64,000 bases of DNA from Saccharopolyspora sp. NFXS83 (GCF_026241095.1 NZ_JAPFGB010000015.1:62001-126000); one strand, 5' to 3'; counted from the stretch's first letter, positions 14,480 through 22,650 are shown. Program-made: numbers and translations. Notes: generated by a model not told the origin, from the sequence alone.

Positions 14480-15325
14480 GTGAGCAAGAAGGACAAGAAG
14501 GAACGGCCGCCGATGCCGGAGGCGCTGCCCGCGCCCGCGGTGGACGCGCACACCCACCTCGACGCGTGCGGCGCGAAGACCGCCGACGACGTGCGGGAGC
14601 TGGTGGACCGGGCGGAAGCAGCCGGGATCACCAGGGTGGTCACGGTCGCCGACGACATCGAGGCCGCGAACTGGGCCGCCGAAGCGTCCACTTGGGACGA
14701 TCGCGTGTTCGCGGCGGTCGCGCTGCACCCGACCAGGGCCAAGGACTTCACCGACGCGGACCGGCGGGTGCTGGAGGAGCTGGCGGGGCGGCCTCGGGTC
14801 GTCGCGATCGGCGAGACCGGGCTGGACTACTACTGGGACTTCTCGCCGCCGGAGCCCCAGCACGAGGCGTTCCGCTGGCACATCGACCTGGCCAAGCGCA
14901 CCGGCAAGCCGCTGATGATCCACGACCGGGACGCGCACGAGGACATCCTGCGCATCCTGTCCGAGGAGGGCTCCCCGGAGACGGTGATCTTCCACTGCTT
15001 CTCCGGCGACGCCGAGTTCGCCCGCGCCTGCGTGGACCGCGGCTACGTGCTGTCGTTCGCCGGCACCGCGACCTTCCGCAACGCCAACGCCGTCGGCCTG
15101 CGCGAAGCGGCCCGGCTGGTGCCGGTGGAGCAGATGCTGGTGGAGACCGACGCGCCGTTCCTCACCCCGCACCCGTTCCGCGGTCGGCCGAACGAGCCGT
15201 ACTGCGCCAATTACACCCTTCGGGACCTGGCGGAGCTGCGCGGAGCCGATCTCGCTGAACTCGCCGTGGCCACCTCCGCCACGGCCGAGCGGGTCTTCCG
15301 GCTCGATCAGGTAGCCACGGGCTGA
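14480..15325 (+). CDS. tatD: TatD-family metal-dependent DNase/hydrolase
   Basis: 281 residues, amidohydrolase-fold TIM barrel. The metal ligands are all visible: DAHTHLD (two His) near residue 21, AIGETGLDYYW (Glu) near 114, MIHDRDAHED (His) near 155, IFHCFSG (His) near 175 and VETDAPFL (Asp) near 222. The family acts as a 3'-5' exonuclease on DNA and may process D-Tyr-tRNA or apoptotic-type DNA. The GTG start follows GAGGGG with 5 to 6 bases spacing. The gene lies upstream of the rpf genes as in mycobacteria (Rv1008-rpfB). Confidence 0.93.
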   Translation: MSKKDKKERPPMPEALPAPAVDAHTHLDACGAKTADDVRELVDRAEAAGITRVVTVADDIEAANWAAEASTWDDRVFAAVALHPTRAKDFTDADRRVLEELAGRPRVVAIGETGLDYYWDFSPPEPQHEAFRWHIDLAKRTGKPLMIHDRDAHEDILRILSEEGSPETVIFHCFSGDAEFARACVDRGYVLSFAGTATFRNANAVGLREAARLVPVEQMLVETDAPFLTPHPFRGRPNEPYCANYTLRDLAELRGADLAELAVATSATAERVFRLDQVATG

Positions 15326-15400
15326 CCTGCGCTGACGGAGAGTGCTGTGCTAATGCGCCGGGCGTGCGCATGAACTTGCGGTGCCCGCCCGGCGACCTAG

Positions 15401-15428
15401 CGTCCCCTGCGGAAGCCGGGAGGGGACG
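15401..15428 (+). promoter_or_regulatory. Hairpin in the leader of the small rpf gene
   Basis: CGTCCCCT (15401-15408) pairs with AGGGGACG (15421-15428), loop of 12. It lies in the 187-base gap between tatD and the small rpf gene, 85 bases before the ATG. It may end the tatD transcript or shape the rpf leader; no T-run follows. Confidence 0.35.
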
Positions 15429-15512
15429 ACCTCGACGATCGGCCACAGTGGACCGGACGGTTCGCTGCCCGCGCCGGGGCCTCTGCCCGGAAGCACGGCA
15501 GTCAGGACCTGT

Positions 15513-15890
15513 ATGCGCATCCGTGGCTTCACCAGGATCGGGATCGCCGCACTGATCACGTTGAGCGGCGCCCCGATCGCGACCGCGACCCCCGCATCCG
15601 CCCCCGAGCAGGCCGCGAACGGCTCCGAGTCCCGTTCCGGTTCGGTGTGGGACCGGCTCGCGCACTGCGAATCCGGTGGCGACTGGGCCACCGACAGCGG
15701 CAACGGCTACTACGGCGGCCTCCAATTCGACCGCCGCACCTGGGCCGCCTACGGCGGCGGCGCGTTCGCCGGCTACCCGCACCAGGCTTCGCGCGATCAG
15801 CAGATCTCGGTGGCGAGCTCGCTGCGCGAGGACCGCGGCGGCTACGGCGCTTGGCCGTCCTGCGCCCGCAAGCTCGGGCTGCCCCGCTGA
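15513..15890 (+). CDS. Small secreted resuscitation-promoting factor (Rpf domain only)
   Basis: 125 residues: a signal peptide (MRIRGFTRIGIAALITLSG..., cleavage likely after ATATPASA), a short linker, and one Rpf/transglycosylase-like domain (about 45-125). The catalytic Glu is in LAHCESGGDWATDSGNGYYG; the fold motifs GGLQFDRRTWAAYGG, YPHQASRDQQ and YGAWPSCARKLGL follow. Rpf enzymes cleave peptidoglycan glycan strands and promote exit from dormancy. ATG at 15513 has AGGA 6 to 9 bases upstream. Longer upstream starts would spoil the signal peptide. It lies directly before rpfB, whose C-terminal domain is very similar, so the two probably arose by duplication. Confidence 0.92.
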   Translation: MRIRGFTRIGIAALITLSGAPIATATPASAPEQAANGSESRSGSVWDRLAHCESGGDWATDSGNGYYGGLQFDRRTWAAYGGGAFAGYPHQASRDQQISVASSLREDRGGYGAWPSCARKLGLPR

Positions 15891-16269
15891 GCGGTGCTCC
15901 ACCCCGGCCCCCGAGACCGCTCGAGAGTGTGAGCAAGTGACGTTCATCATCACCCTGCGCATCCGAGTGGCCGGTGCCGACCCCGACGCGGGCGGCGGGA
16001 GATGACCGCGCTCTTCCGCCGTCCGTGCCCCAACCCCCGTCGGAGCGGTCGATCAGACCCCGGGAACCTCCGGCCCCGTGACCCGCTCACCAGTGACGAC
16101 CGTGGTGTCCACATCGGACTGATCCGTCGATTTGCATGATCGACTGAGAAACCGTTGGGGTAGTGGGAAAATGGGGATCGAGTCGCGCCGGATTCCGCCG
16201 TTCGATCACTGACGGTGCTCGGTTGTGCGGCATTTCGGCGTAACCCAGGTCACAGGACCGGGTCGCCCC

Positions 16270-16298
16270 TTGGCGGGCCCGCTCGATCACGCTAGAGT
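16270..16298 (+). promoter_or_regulatory. Promoter of the rpfB leader
   Basis: TTGGCG (16270-16275) and TAGAGT (16293-16298) are 17 bases apart, a good sigma-A-type match. This places the transcript start near 16305 and gives rpfB a leader of about 270 bases. The preceding 380 bases, from the small rpf stop, show no gene. Confidence 0.6.
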
Positions 16299-16338
16299 CT
16301 CGGCCTCGTAACCGATGACAACGAAGTCACGGGAACGC

Positions 16339-16481
16339 CCGCTAGTCGCCGCCGGGTACGTCGGGGAAGTCGGTGCCACCGATCGGGCTGGGAACGAGAC
16401 CAGCACGCATCAGGTATCGGCTGAAAAGGCGCTTGGCTACGGGAGTCGGATACGGAAACGAAGCACGAAGTCGCGTAGCGG
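16339..16481 (+). promoter_or_regulatory. Structured rpfB leader RNA, candidate c-di-AMP (ydaO-type) riboswitch
   Basis: The region downstream of the promoter can close into one domain: CCGCTA (16339-16344) pairs with TAGCGG (16476-16481). In between are GTCGGGGAAGTCGG (16360-16373), CTGGGAACGAGACCAG (16388-16403), ATCAGGTATCGG (16409-16420) and GAAGCACGAAGTCGCG near the 3' end. Placement, size and the closing CGCU...AGCG helix resemble ydaO/yuaA c-di-AMP riboswitches, which in actinobacteria often precede rpf genes. Several consensus blocks, such as GGGGUGAAUCC and CAGCUAACC, are not clearly present, so the class is a guess. The domain ends about 96 bases before the preferred rpfB start. Confidence 0.45.
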
Positions 16482-16577
16482 CAGGTGAAGGAGTTCGTGG
16501 ACAGGCATGTTCGGCGAACTCCCCATGATCACCCGCGCGCTGCGGGCGGCTTCTCGCTTTCGAGAGGTAGCGACCCT

Positions 16578-18137
16578 GTGAACGGACGAGGCATCCCCGG
16601 TGCCCACGGCAGTACTGCTTACAGCGATCAACCGCTGGGCGGTGCAGGCCAGGATCACGGCTATTGGGCCGAATCCTTCAACGCATCAACGGACTGGTTC
16701 AGCCCGGTGAGCTCGGAGCAGCAGACCGCGGTCGGCCTGCTCGATCGCGAGAGCGACACCGAGATCACCGCAGAACAGCCGTTCGCCCCCATCAGCGGCC
16801 GGTACCCGGCCCAAGACCACCCGAGCTTCCCGCCCGGCGCGCTGGAGATCACGCCGGACGACGTGCTCGAGGCGCTCGGTCCGCAGGCCGACGAGATGCT
16901 CGCGACGGCCGACATCGACGTCGAGGAGCTCATCCGGCTCGTCAACGCCGAGACCGTGGTGATGCCGCCGCTGGTCCTGCCGGACGAGCTCTCCGACCCC
17001 GAAGGCGCGACCGCGCCGTCCCCCGAGGTCGTCGAGGCGATCACCTCGTGGAAGCAGCGCTTCCTCAAGGGCGCGGTCGCCGCGGTCATCCTCACCCTGA
17101 CCGGCACCGGTGGTGCCGCGGCGGCGATGGACAAGTCCGTCACCGTCGAGGTCGACGGCAAGGAACGCCAGGTCAACACCTACGAGTCGACCGTCGGTGA
17201 AGTCCTCGAGGACGAGGGCATCAGCATCGGCGAGCACGACGCGCTGAGCCCCTCCCCGCAGTCCAAGGTCGGGCACAACGACACGATCACCCTCGACCGC
17301 GGGCGTCTGCTGAAGATGACCGTCGACGGTGAGCAGCGCGAGGAATGGGTCCGGTCGGTGACCGTCGGCCAGGCGCTGCGCCAGCTCGGCGTCGCCGACG
17401 ACGGTGCCTGGGTCTCCTCCGCGCGCAGCATGGCCGTGCCCGAGCAGGGCATGGACCTCACGGTCAAGACCGCCAAGGACATCACCATCACCGATGGCGC
17501 CGGTGAGCCGCGGCAGCTGACCACCACCGCGGTGACCGTCGACGAGCTGGCGAAGGAGCAGAACCTCCAGCTCGGGCCGGAAGACCACATCACGCCCGGC
17601 GGTGACCAGAAGATCACCAGCGGCGCGCAGGTCCAGATCGTCCGCACCGGCAGCACCGTGGTGAACGTGACCGTGCCGATCGAGCCCCCGGTCAAGGAGA
17701 TCGAGGACGACTCCATGCTCAAGGGCGAGGAGAAGGTCGAGAACCCGGGTTCGCCCGGCGAGAAGATCGTCTTCACCCGGGTGAGCACTCGCAACGGCGA
17801 GGAGACCGGCCGCGAAGCGGTGGGCGAGAAGATCACCAAGGAAGCCAAGGAGAAGGTCGTCCGGGTCGGCACCAAGCAGCCGCCGAACGGCGCCGTCTGG
17901 GACAAGCTGGTCCAGTGCGAGGCCGGCGGCAACTGGGCGATCAACACCGGCAACGGCTACTACGGCGGCCTGCAGTTCGACAAGAGCACCTGGGACGCCT
18001 ACGGCGGCGACCAGTACGCGGCCTACCCGCACCAGGCCAGCCGCGAGCAGCAGATCTCGGTCGCCACCAAGGTGCGCGACGCCCGCGGCGGCAGCTACGG
18101 CGCCTGGCCGGGTTGCTCCTCGAAGCTCGGGCTCTGA
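16578..18137 (+). CDS. rpfB: Resuscitation-promoting factor RpfB
   Basis: 519 residues from GTG 16578, which has GAGAGG about 10 bases upstream; an in-frame GTG at 16485 would start next to the leader RNA and add 31 residues. Order: a cytoplasmic acidic segment (1-163); one membrane helix (about 164-185, GAVAAVILTLTGTGG); three DUF348 modules (about 188-230, 244-285 and 293-340, each with TVDELA- or TVGEVL-type motifs); a G5 domain (about 360-434); and the Rpf muralytic domain (439-519) with catalytic Glu in LVQCEAGGNWAINTGNG. It is anchored outside the membrane, cleaves peptidoglycan and promotes regrowth. M. tuberculosis RpfB has a short lipoprotein signal instead of the long internal N-terminus. 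A terminator separates it from rsmA, with which it is co-transcribed in mycobacteria. Confidence 0.93.
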   Translation: MNGRGIPGAHGSTAYSDQPLGGAGQDHGYWAESFNASTDWFSPVSSEQQTAVGLLDRESDTEITAEQPFAPISGRYPAQDHPSFPPGALEITPDDVLEALGPQADEMLATADIDVEELIRLVNAETVVMPPLVLPDELSDPEGATAPSPEVVEAITSWKQRFLKGAVAAVILTLTGTGGAAAAMDKSVTVEVDGKERQVNTYESTVGEVLEDEGISIGEHDALSPSPQSKVGHNDTITLDRGRLLKMTVDGEQREEWVRSVTVGQALRQLGVADDGAWVSSARSMAVPEQGMDLTVKTAKDITITDGAGEPRQLTTTAVTVDELAKEQNLQLGPEDHITPGGDQKITSGAQVQIVRTGSTVVNVTVPIEPPVKEIEDDSMLKGEEKVENPGSPGEKIVFTRVSTRNGEETGREAVGEKITKEAKEKVVRVGTKQPPNGAVWDKLVQCEAGGNWAINTGNGYYGGLQFDKSTWDAYGGDQYAAYPHQASREQQISVATKVRDARGGSYGAWPGCSSKLGL

Positions 18138-18151
18138 TCTTCCGGCTCTCC

Positions 18152-18186
18152 CGACCGGCCACCGGCATTCCGCCGGTGGCCGGTCG
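18152..18186 (+). terminator. Strong intrinsic terminator after rpfB
   Basis: A perfect 15-bp stem (18152-18166 with 18172-18186), loop ATTCC, followed directly by TTTTT. This is the most classical terminator in the window. Confidence 0.92.
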
Positions 18187-18189
18187 TTT

Positions 18190-18329
18190 TTCCCAGCGGC
18201 GAAGCGGTGCAGTTGGGCGGCGAAGGCCGTGCCTGCCTTGCGGCCGAAGGTCGTGCCTGCAATCGCGCAGCGATTAGCCCACGCGCACGCAGGCCGACCA
18301 CCGGCCGGAGTTTCCGCTACCCGACCCAC
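18190..18329 (-). repeat. Dispersed structured repeat, copy 2 (minus orientation)
   Basis: Reads on the minus strand from the core (TTCCGCTACCCGACCCAC on plus, 18312-18329) to a CTTCGCCGCTGG end at about 18190-18205, the same order as copy 1. Inside it is a tandem direct repeat on the plus strand: GGCGAAGGCCGTGCCTGC near 18219-18236 and GGCCGAAGGTCGTGCCTGC near 18242-18260. It fills the spacer between the rpfB terminator and rsmA. Confidence 0.6.
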
Positions 18330-18368
18330 TACGCAGCTCAAGTGGGACGCCCGAGTAACTTTGACCTC

Positions 18369-19244
18369 GTGGAACAGCACGCGAACAGGGCGCGGTTGCT
18401 CGGGCCGGCCGATGTTCGCCGGCTGGCCGAGGAGCTGGGGATCCGCCCGACGAAACGACTCGGGCAGAACTTCGTGCACGACCCGAACACGGTGCGCCGC
18501 ATCGTGGGGGCCGCCGAGCTCACCGCCGATGACGTGGTGCTGGAGGTCGGCCCCGGGCTGGGGTCGCTGACGCTGGCGCTGCTGCCCGCGGCGGCGGGCG
18601 TGGTCGCGGTGGAGATCGACCCGGTGCTGGCCGAGCGGTTGCCGCGCACCGCCGCCGAGTTCGCCCCCGACCACCAGGCCGAGCTGCGGGTGCTGGAAGC
18701 CGACGCGCTGCGCGTGCGCGCCGCGGACTTCGCGGAGCGGCCACCGACGGCCCTGGTCGCGAACCTGCCGTACAACGTGGCGGTGCCGGTGGTGCTGCAC
18801 CTGCTGGCCGAGCTGCCGACGCTGCGCACCGGTCTGGTGATGGTGCAGTCCGAGGTAGCGGACCGGCTGGCCGCGAAACCCGGCAACCGGACCTACGGCG
18901 TGCCGAGCGCGAAGGCCGCGTGGTTCGCCGACGTGCGCCGGGCGGGGCCGGTGCCGCGCACCGTGTTCTGGCCGGTGCCGAACGTGGATTCCGGACTGGT
19001 GTCGTTCACCAGGACCGACCCGCCGTCGACGGCGCCGCGCGAGCAGGTGTTCGCGGCGATCGACGCCGCGTTCGCGCAGCGGCGCAAGACGCTGCGGGCG
19101 GCGCTATCGGGCTGGGCCGGGTCGGCGGCGCGCGCGGAGCAGGTGCTGCGGGCCGCCGGGGTGGAGCCGACGACGCGGGGCGAGCAGCTCGCGGTGGTGG
19201 ATTTCGCTCGGGTGGCCGATGCCGCGGCCCGACTGGTGCGCTGA
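18369..19244 (+). CDS. rsmA: 16S rRNA (adenine1518/1519-N6)-dimethyltransferase
   Basis: 291 residues (KsgA). It dimethylates A1518 and A1519 near the 3' end of 16S rRNA, a late step of 30S assembly. Motifs: [14 protein letters not shown] near residue 33, the SAM site [16 protein letters not shown] near 60, [12 protein letters not shown] near 80, and the catalytic [10 protein letters not shown] near 135. GTG at 18369 is the likely start; TAACTT, a -10-like hexamer, is 7 bases upstream, suggesting its own leaderless promoter. In mycobacteria it is in one operon with rpfB and ispE. Here it is cut off from rpfB by a terminator and from ispE by the metNIQ insertion. Confidence 0.95.
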   Translation: MEQHANRARLLGPADVRRLAEELGIRPTKRLGQNFVHDPNTVRRIVGAAELTADDVVLEVGPGLGSLTLALLPAAAGVVAVEIDPVLAERLPRTAAEFAPDHQAELRVLEADALRVRAADFAERPPTALVANLPYNVAVPVVLHLLAELPTLRTGLVMVQSEVADRLAAKPGNRTYGVPSAKAAWFADVRRAGPVPRTVFWPVPNVDSGLVSFTRTDPPSTAPREQVFAAIDAAFAQRRKTLRAALSGWAGSAARAEQVLRAAGVEPTTRGEQLAVVDFARVADAAARLVR

Positions 19245-19307
19245 GTTCGCACTCGGACTCGCGGCGCTGCTGAGCGTTAGACCGACCGGGGCCAAAAGCG
19301 TTGCGAT

Positions 19308-19439
19308 GGTCACATATGGTCACTGGAATATTCGGATTGATCAAGAATCCCTGCTCGCAAGGGGGATGTGATTTGTCAAACGATTCCACATAGTGACCGT
19401 CCGCAGCTTGCATTCGCCGACACCCCTGCGTTCTACTAT
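19308..19439 (+). promoter_or_regulatory. Promoter region of the metNIQ operon with GGTCAC repeats
   Basis: The AT-rich half of the 566-base gap between rsmA and metN. GGTCAC occurs at 19308-19313 and 19318-19323, and its reverse, AGTGACC, at 19392-19398. TACTAT (19434-19439) is a fair -10 box 10 bases before the riboswitch helix. TTGCAT (19408-19413) could be a -35 but at 20 bases spacing. The repeats may be a regulator site in addition to the riboswitch. Confidence 0.35.
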
Positions 19440-19448
19440 GCGGGAAAT

Positions 19449-19534
19449 CCATCCCGAGCGGCTGAGAGACCTGGCTCTACGACGCCGCAGCAACCACTCC
19501 ACGAGTGAGCAGGTGCTAACGCCAGGGTCGATGG
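19449..19534 (+). promoter_or_regulatory. SAM riboswitch (SAM-I/SAM-IV clan) controlling metNIQ
   Basis: Helices: P1 CCATC (19449-19453) with GATGG (19530-19534); P2 GCGGC (19458-19462) with GCCGC (19484-19488), containing the kink-turn-like CTGAGAGA; P3 CACTC (19495-19499) with GAGTG (19503-19507). The P2 loop CCTGGC (19470-19475) is complementary to GCCAGG (19521-19526), the expected pseudoknot. The conserved GCAACC (19490-19495) and AGGTGCTAAC (19511-19520) are present. No P4 stem lies between the pseudoknot and P1, which points to SAM-IV or the SAM-I/IV variant rather than classical SAM-I. High SAM should shut off the methionine importer downstream. The 275 bases from here to metN must hold the expression platform; I could not pick out one terminator with confidence. 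Confidence 0.88.
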
Positions 19535-19809
19535 AGTTGTGGTGTCTGAAACTCTGCTCGAAGGTGAACGCGCGCCCCGGATCAACCGTCGGCGCGCCCG
19601 CGGTGGTCGCGCCCGGACCGGATCCGGCCCGCACGGACTCGCGCTGACCCAACGCCGAGTGATCGATCACGGACGCCGCACCACGACAGCCTGTCGCCGC
19701 GTCCGCTGACGGCCGAAGCCGTCGCAGCCCCTTCCCCAGCCTTTCTGTTCCTCCTTCCCGGCCGATGCGGCATGCCCGCCGGTCCGGCGTGAGCTGATGC
19801 GGAGCGATC

Positions 19810-20832
19810 GTGATCACAGTCGAGAACCTCACCAAGTCCTTCCGGCACGACCAGTCGAGTCGAGCCGACGTCGTCGCGCTCGACAACGTCTCCCTGGAGG
19901 TCCCCGCCGGCGCGGTGTGCGGCGTCGTCGGCCCCAGCGGCGCGGGCAAGTCCACCCTCGCCCGGTGCATCGCGCTGCTGGAGAAGCCCGACCGCGGCGC
20001 CATCCGCGTCGACGGCACCGACCTCGTGGCGCTCGAAGGCTCCGCGCTGCGTGCGGCGCGCCGCCACATCGGGGTCGTGCCGCAGGGCGACTCGCTGCTG
20101 CGCCAGCGCACGGCCGCGGGCAACGTGGCGCTGCCGCTGGAGGCGGCCGGGATGGCCGCGCCGCAGCGCCGCAGCCGCGTCGCCGAGCTGCTCGACCTCG
20201 TCGGGCTCACCGACAAGGCGCCCGTCTACCCGGACCGGCTCTCCGGCGGGCAGCGGCAGCGGATCGCGGTCGCCCGCGCCCTCGCGGCCAAGCCCTCGGT
20301 GCTGCTCGCCGACGAACCGACCTCCGCACTGGACCCGAGCACCACCGACTCGGTGCTCACGGTGCTCGACCGTGCCCGCTCCGAACTGGGCGTCACGGTG
20401 CTCGTGGTGACCCACGACATGAGCGTGGTGCGCCGCATCGCCGATGACGTCGCGGTCCTCGAAGACGGCCGCGTCGCCGAACACGGCAAGGTGCTCGACC
20501 TGGTCGCCGAACCCGGCAGCCGCGTCAGCACCAGCCTGCTGCCCGAGACCGACCAGGCGCCCGCCGTGCCCGGTGTGCGCCACGACGTGGTCGCCGAAGT
20601 GGTGCTCGTCGGCTTCGCCGCCGTCGGCGCGCTGCTGCCGGAGGCGTCGAGCCGCTTCGGGGTGGAGCTGTCCATCCTCGGCGGCGGCCTGACCCGGCTC
20701 GGCGACACGCCGGTCGCGAAGTTCCGCATCGGACTCACCGGCGAGCGCTCGGAGCAGGCGCTGAAATGGATGGTCGACCGCGACGCGCACGTGCGGCGCG
20801 CCCCGGTCAGTGTTGATGGAGTCGCTGCGTGA
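19810..20832 (+). CDS. metN: Methionine ABC transporter ATP-binding protein
   Basis: 340 residues. ABC ATPase domain (1-240): Walker A GPSGAGKST, Q-loop VVPQGDSLL, signature LSGGQRQRIAVARAL, Walker B VLLADEPTSAL, H-loop VVTHDM. The C-terminal NIL domain (about 265-340) binds methionine and causes trans-inhibition in MetN proteins, so import is controlled at both RNA and protein level. GTG start with GGAG nearby. First gene of metN-metI-metQ behind the SAM riboswitch; its stop overlaps the metI start by four bases. The operon interrupts the rsmA-ispE pair seen in mycobacteria. Confidence 0.95.
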   Translation: MITVENLTKSFRHDQSSRADVVALDNVSLEVPAGAVCGVVGPSGAGKSTLARCIALLEKPDRGAIRVDGTDLVALEGSALRAARRHIGVVPQGDSLLRQRTAAGNVALPLEAAGMAAPQRRSRVAELLDLVGLTDKAPVYPDRLSGGQRQRIAVARALAAKPSVLLADEPTSALDPSTTDSVLTVLDRARSELGVTVLVVTHDMSVVRRIADDVAVLEDGRVAEHGKVLDLVAEPGSRVSTSLLPETDQAPAVPGVRHDVVAEVVLVGFAAVGALLPEASSRFGVELSILGGGLTRLGDTPVAKFRIGLTGERSEQALKWMVDRDAHVRRAPVSVDGVAA

Positions 20833-21512
20833 GTGATCCGACCCCTTGGGCGGAAGTCGTGGAGATGCTCGGTGAAGCCACCGGCGAAACGCTCTACATG
20901 GTCGTGGTGGCGACCGTGCTGGCAGTGCTCGGTGGTCTGCCGCTCGGCGTGTTCCTGCACCTGAGCTCGCCGGTCGGACTGGACCCGCGGCCGACGCTGC
21001 ACCGGATCCTCGGTGTGATCGTCGACGTGGTCCGGTCCGTGCCGTTCGTGGTGCTGCTGGTGGTCCTCGCCTCCTTCACACGGCTGCTGGTGGGCACCTC
21101 CATCGGCAGCACCGCGGTGATCGTGCCGCTGACGATCGGCGCGGTGCCGTTCTTCGCGCGGCTGACCCAGAACGCGTTGCGCGAAGTGAGCTTCACCGTC
21201 GTCGAAGCGGCGATCACCACCGGCTCCGGCCGGTGGCGGATCGTGTGGACGGTCCTGATCGGCGAGGCGCGCGCCGCGCTGGTCGGGGCCGTCGGCGTCA
21301 CCGCCGTGGCGCTCATCGGCTACGCCGCGATGGCGGGCGCGATCGGTGGCGGCGGGCTGGGGACCACCGCCATCCAGGACGGGTACCAGGCCTACGACGA
21401 GCGGGTCCTCTACGGCTCGGTGGTCGTGCTCGCGGTGCTGGCCTTCGCGATGCAGCTGCTCACCGACTTCACGGCGAAGGCCGTGGACCGCCGCCGCACC
21501 GCGACCGGGTAG
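20829..21512 (+). CDS. metI: Methionine ABC transporter permease
   Basis: 227 residues with about five membrane helices (VVVATVLAVLGGLPLGVFL, VVRSVPFVVLLVVLASF, AVIVPLTIGAVPFFARL and others). The ABC coupling loop contains EAAITTGSGRWRIVWTVLIGEA, the EAA-type motif that docks on MetN. The GTG start overlaps the metN stop (GTGA). Two copies with two MetN subunits form the importer. Confidence 0.95.
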   Translation: MSDPTPWAEVVEMLGEATGETLYMVVVATVLAVLGGLPLGVFLHLSSPVGLDPRPTLHRILGVIVDVVRSVPFVVLLVVLASFTRLLVGTSIGSTAVIVPLTIGAVPFFARLTQNALREVSFTVVEAAITTGSGRWRIVWTVLIGEARAALVGAVGVTAVALIGYAAMAGAIGGGGLGTTAIQDGYQAYDERVLYGSVVVLAVLAFAMQLLTDFTAKAVDRRRTATG

Positions 21513-21621
21513 TCGCAACCGCACTTCAGCCGAATCGGCCGATGGCAGGGGCCCCTCGCGGGCCCGCTGCCGCTACCGGTGCGCGTCACCGGCCGGCCTT
21601 CATTCCAGAAAGGACGCATTG

Positions 21622-22434
21622 ATGCGCATTCGTTCCTTGGCGGTCGTGCTCACCGCCGCTTCGCTGGCGCTGGCAGGGTGCGGCGGTAGCGGCACTGAGG
21701 CCGCGCAGGACCCGAACGCCCCGCTGGCCATCGGCGTGAGCCCGCAGCCGCACGGCGAGATCCTCAAGTACGTCGACGAGAACCTCGCCCCGAAGGCGGG
21801 CATCGACCTGGAGATCGAGCAGTTCGACGACTACAACCGGCCGAACGAGGCCGTCGCCAACGGCGAGCTGGACGCGAACTACTACCAGCACAAGCCGTAC
21901 CTGGAGGAGTACAAGGCGCAGCGCGGCGGCGAGTTCGAATGGGTGCAGACGGTGCACCTGGAGCCGCTGTCGATCTACTCGAAGAAGGTCGGGTCCCTCC
22001 AGGAGCTGCCGAACGGCGCGCGGATCGCGCTGCCCAACGACCCGTCGAACCTGACTCGCGGTCTGAAGCTGCTGCAGGACAACGGCGTCATCAAGCTCAA
22101 GCCGGGTGCCGAGCAGGGCGCCGGGGTGCGCGACATCGCGGAGAACCCGAAGAAGATCGAGTTCCAGGAGCTCTCCAGCGACCAGCTGCCCCGCGCGGTC
22201 GACGACGCCGACGCGGCGATCGTGAACGGCAACTACGCCCTCAAGGCCGGGTTGAAGGACCCGCTCGTCGTGGAGAAGGCGGAGAACAACCCGTACGCGA
22301 ACGGCCTGGTGGCGTCCCCGGCGATGGCCAAGGACCCCCGCGTGCAGAAGCTCGCCGAGCTGCTGCGTTCGCCCGAGGTGAAGGACTACATCAACAAGAC
22401 CTACGGCGGGATCTCGGTCGTCCCCGCTTCCTGA
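21622..22434 (+). CDS. metQ: Methionine ABC transporter substrate-binding lipoprotein
   Basis: 270 residues, NlpA/MetQ family. A lipoprotein signal (MRIRSLAVVLTAASLALAGC, lipobox LAGC, lipidated Cys20) is followed by the binding protein: IGVSPQPHGEILKYV, GIDLEIEQFDDYNRPNEAV, DANYYQHKPYLEEY and VNGNYALKAGL are all typical of MetQ. ATG at 21622 has AGGA 8 bases upstream. It delivers D/L-methionine to MetNI. Followed by a stem-loop that is also part of repeat copy 3. Confidence 0.95.
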   Translation: MRIRSLAVVLTAASLALAGCGGSGTEAAQDPNAPLAIGVSPQPHGEILKYVDENLAPKAGIDLEIEQFDDYNRPNEAVANGELDANYYQHKPYLEEYKAQRGGEFEWVQTVHLEPLSIYSKKVGSLQELPNGARIALPNDPSNLTRGLKLLQDNGVIKLKPGAEQGAGVRDIAENPKKIEFQELSSDQLPRAVDDADAAIVNGNYALKAGLKDPLVVEKAENNPYANGLVASPAMAKDPRVQKLAELLRSPEVKDYINKTYGGISVVPAS

Positions 22435-22498
22435 CCGATCCGCGGCTCGTTCACTCTCTGAACCTGCCCGGTCCGTGCCAGGACCCGTCGGCTTCGTC

Positions 22499-22576
22499 TT
22501 GTCAGCGGCGAAGCCGACGAGCGGTGACCCGGCCACGCGGCCGGGTCACCGCTGAGGATTCCGCTACCCGGCCACC
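22499..22576 (-). repeat. Dispersed structured repeat, copy 3 (minus orientation)
   Basis: On the minus strand: core GGTGGCCGGGTAGCGGAA (22576-22559), then the strong stem described as a terminator, then TCGGCTTCGCCGCTGA ending near 22501. The order of parts is the same as in copies 1 and 5. The stem sequence is different but fully paired. Confidence 0.65.
22521..22552 (+). terminator. Stem-loop after metQ, probable terminator
   Basis: A perfect 14-bp stem (22521-22534 with 22539-22552), loop ACGC, 87 bases after the metQ stop and about 100 before ispE. No T-run. It doubles as the central stem of repeat copy 3. Confidence 0.6.
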
Positions 22577-22650
22577 TGTTCAGAACGAGTTCGACAGTCC
22601 TGGGGCGGCACCGGGCTCGCGCGGACACGTAGGCTCTAGGAGTGCTCTCC

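Noticed and set aside
19393-19647. An 84-codon plus-strand frame upstream of metN
   Set aside because: It runs straight through the SAM riboswitch, whose helices explain the sequence; no ribosome site or family.
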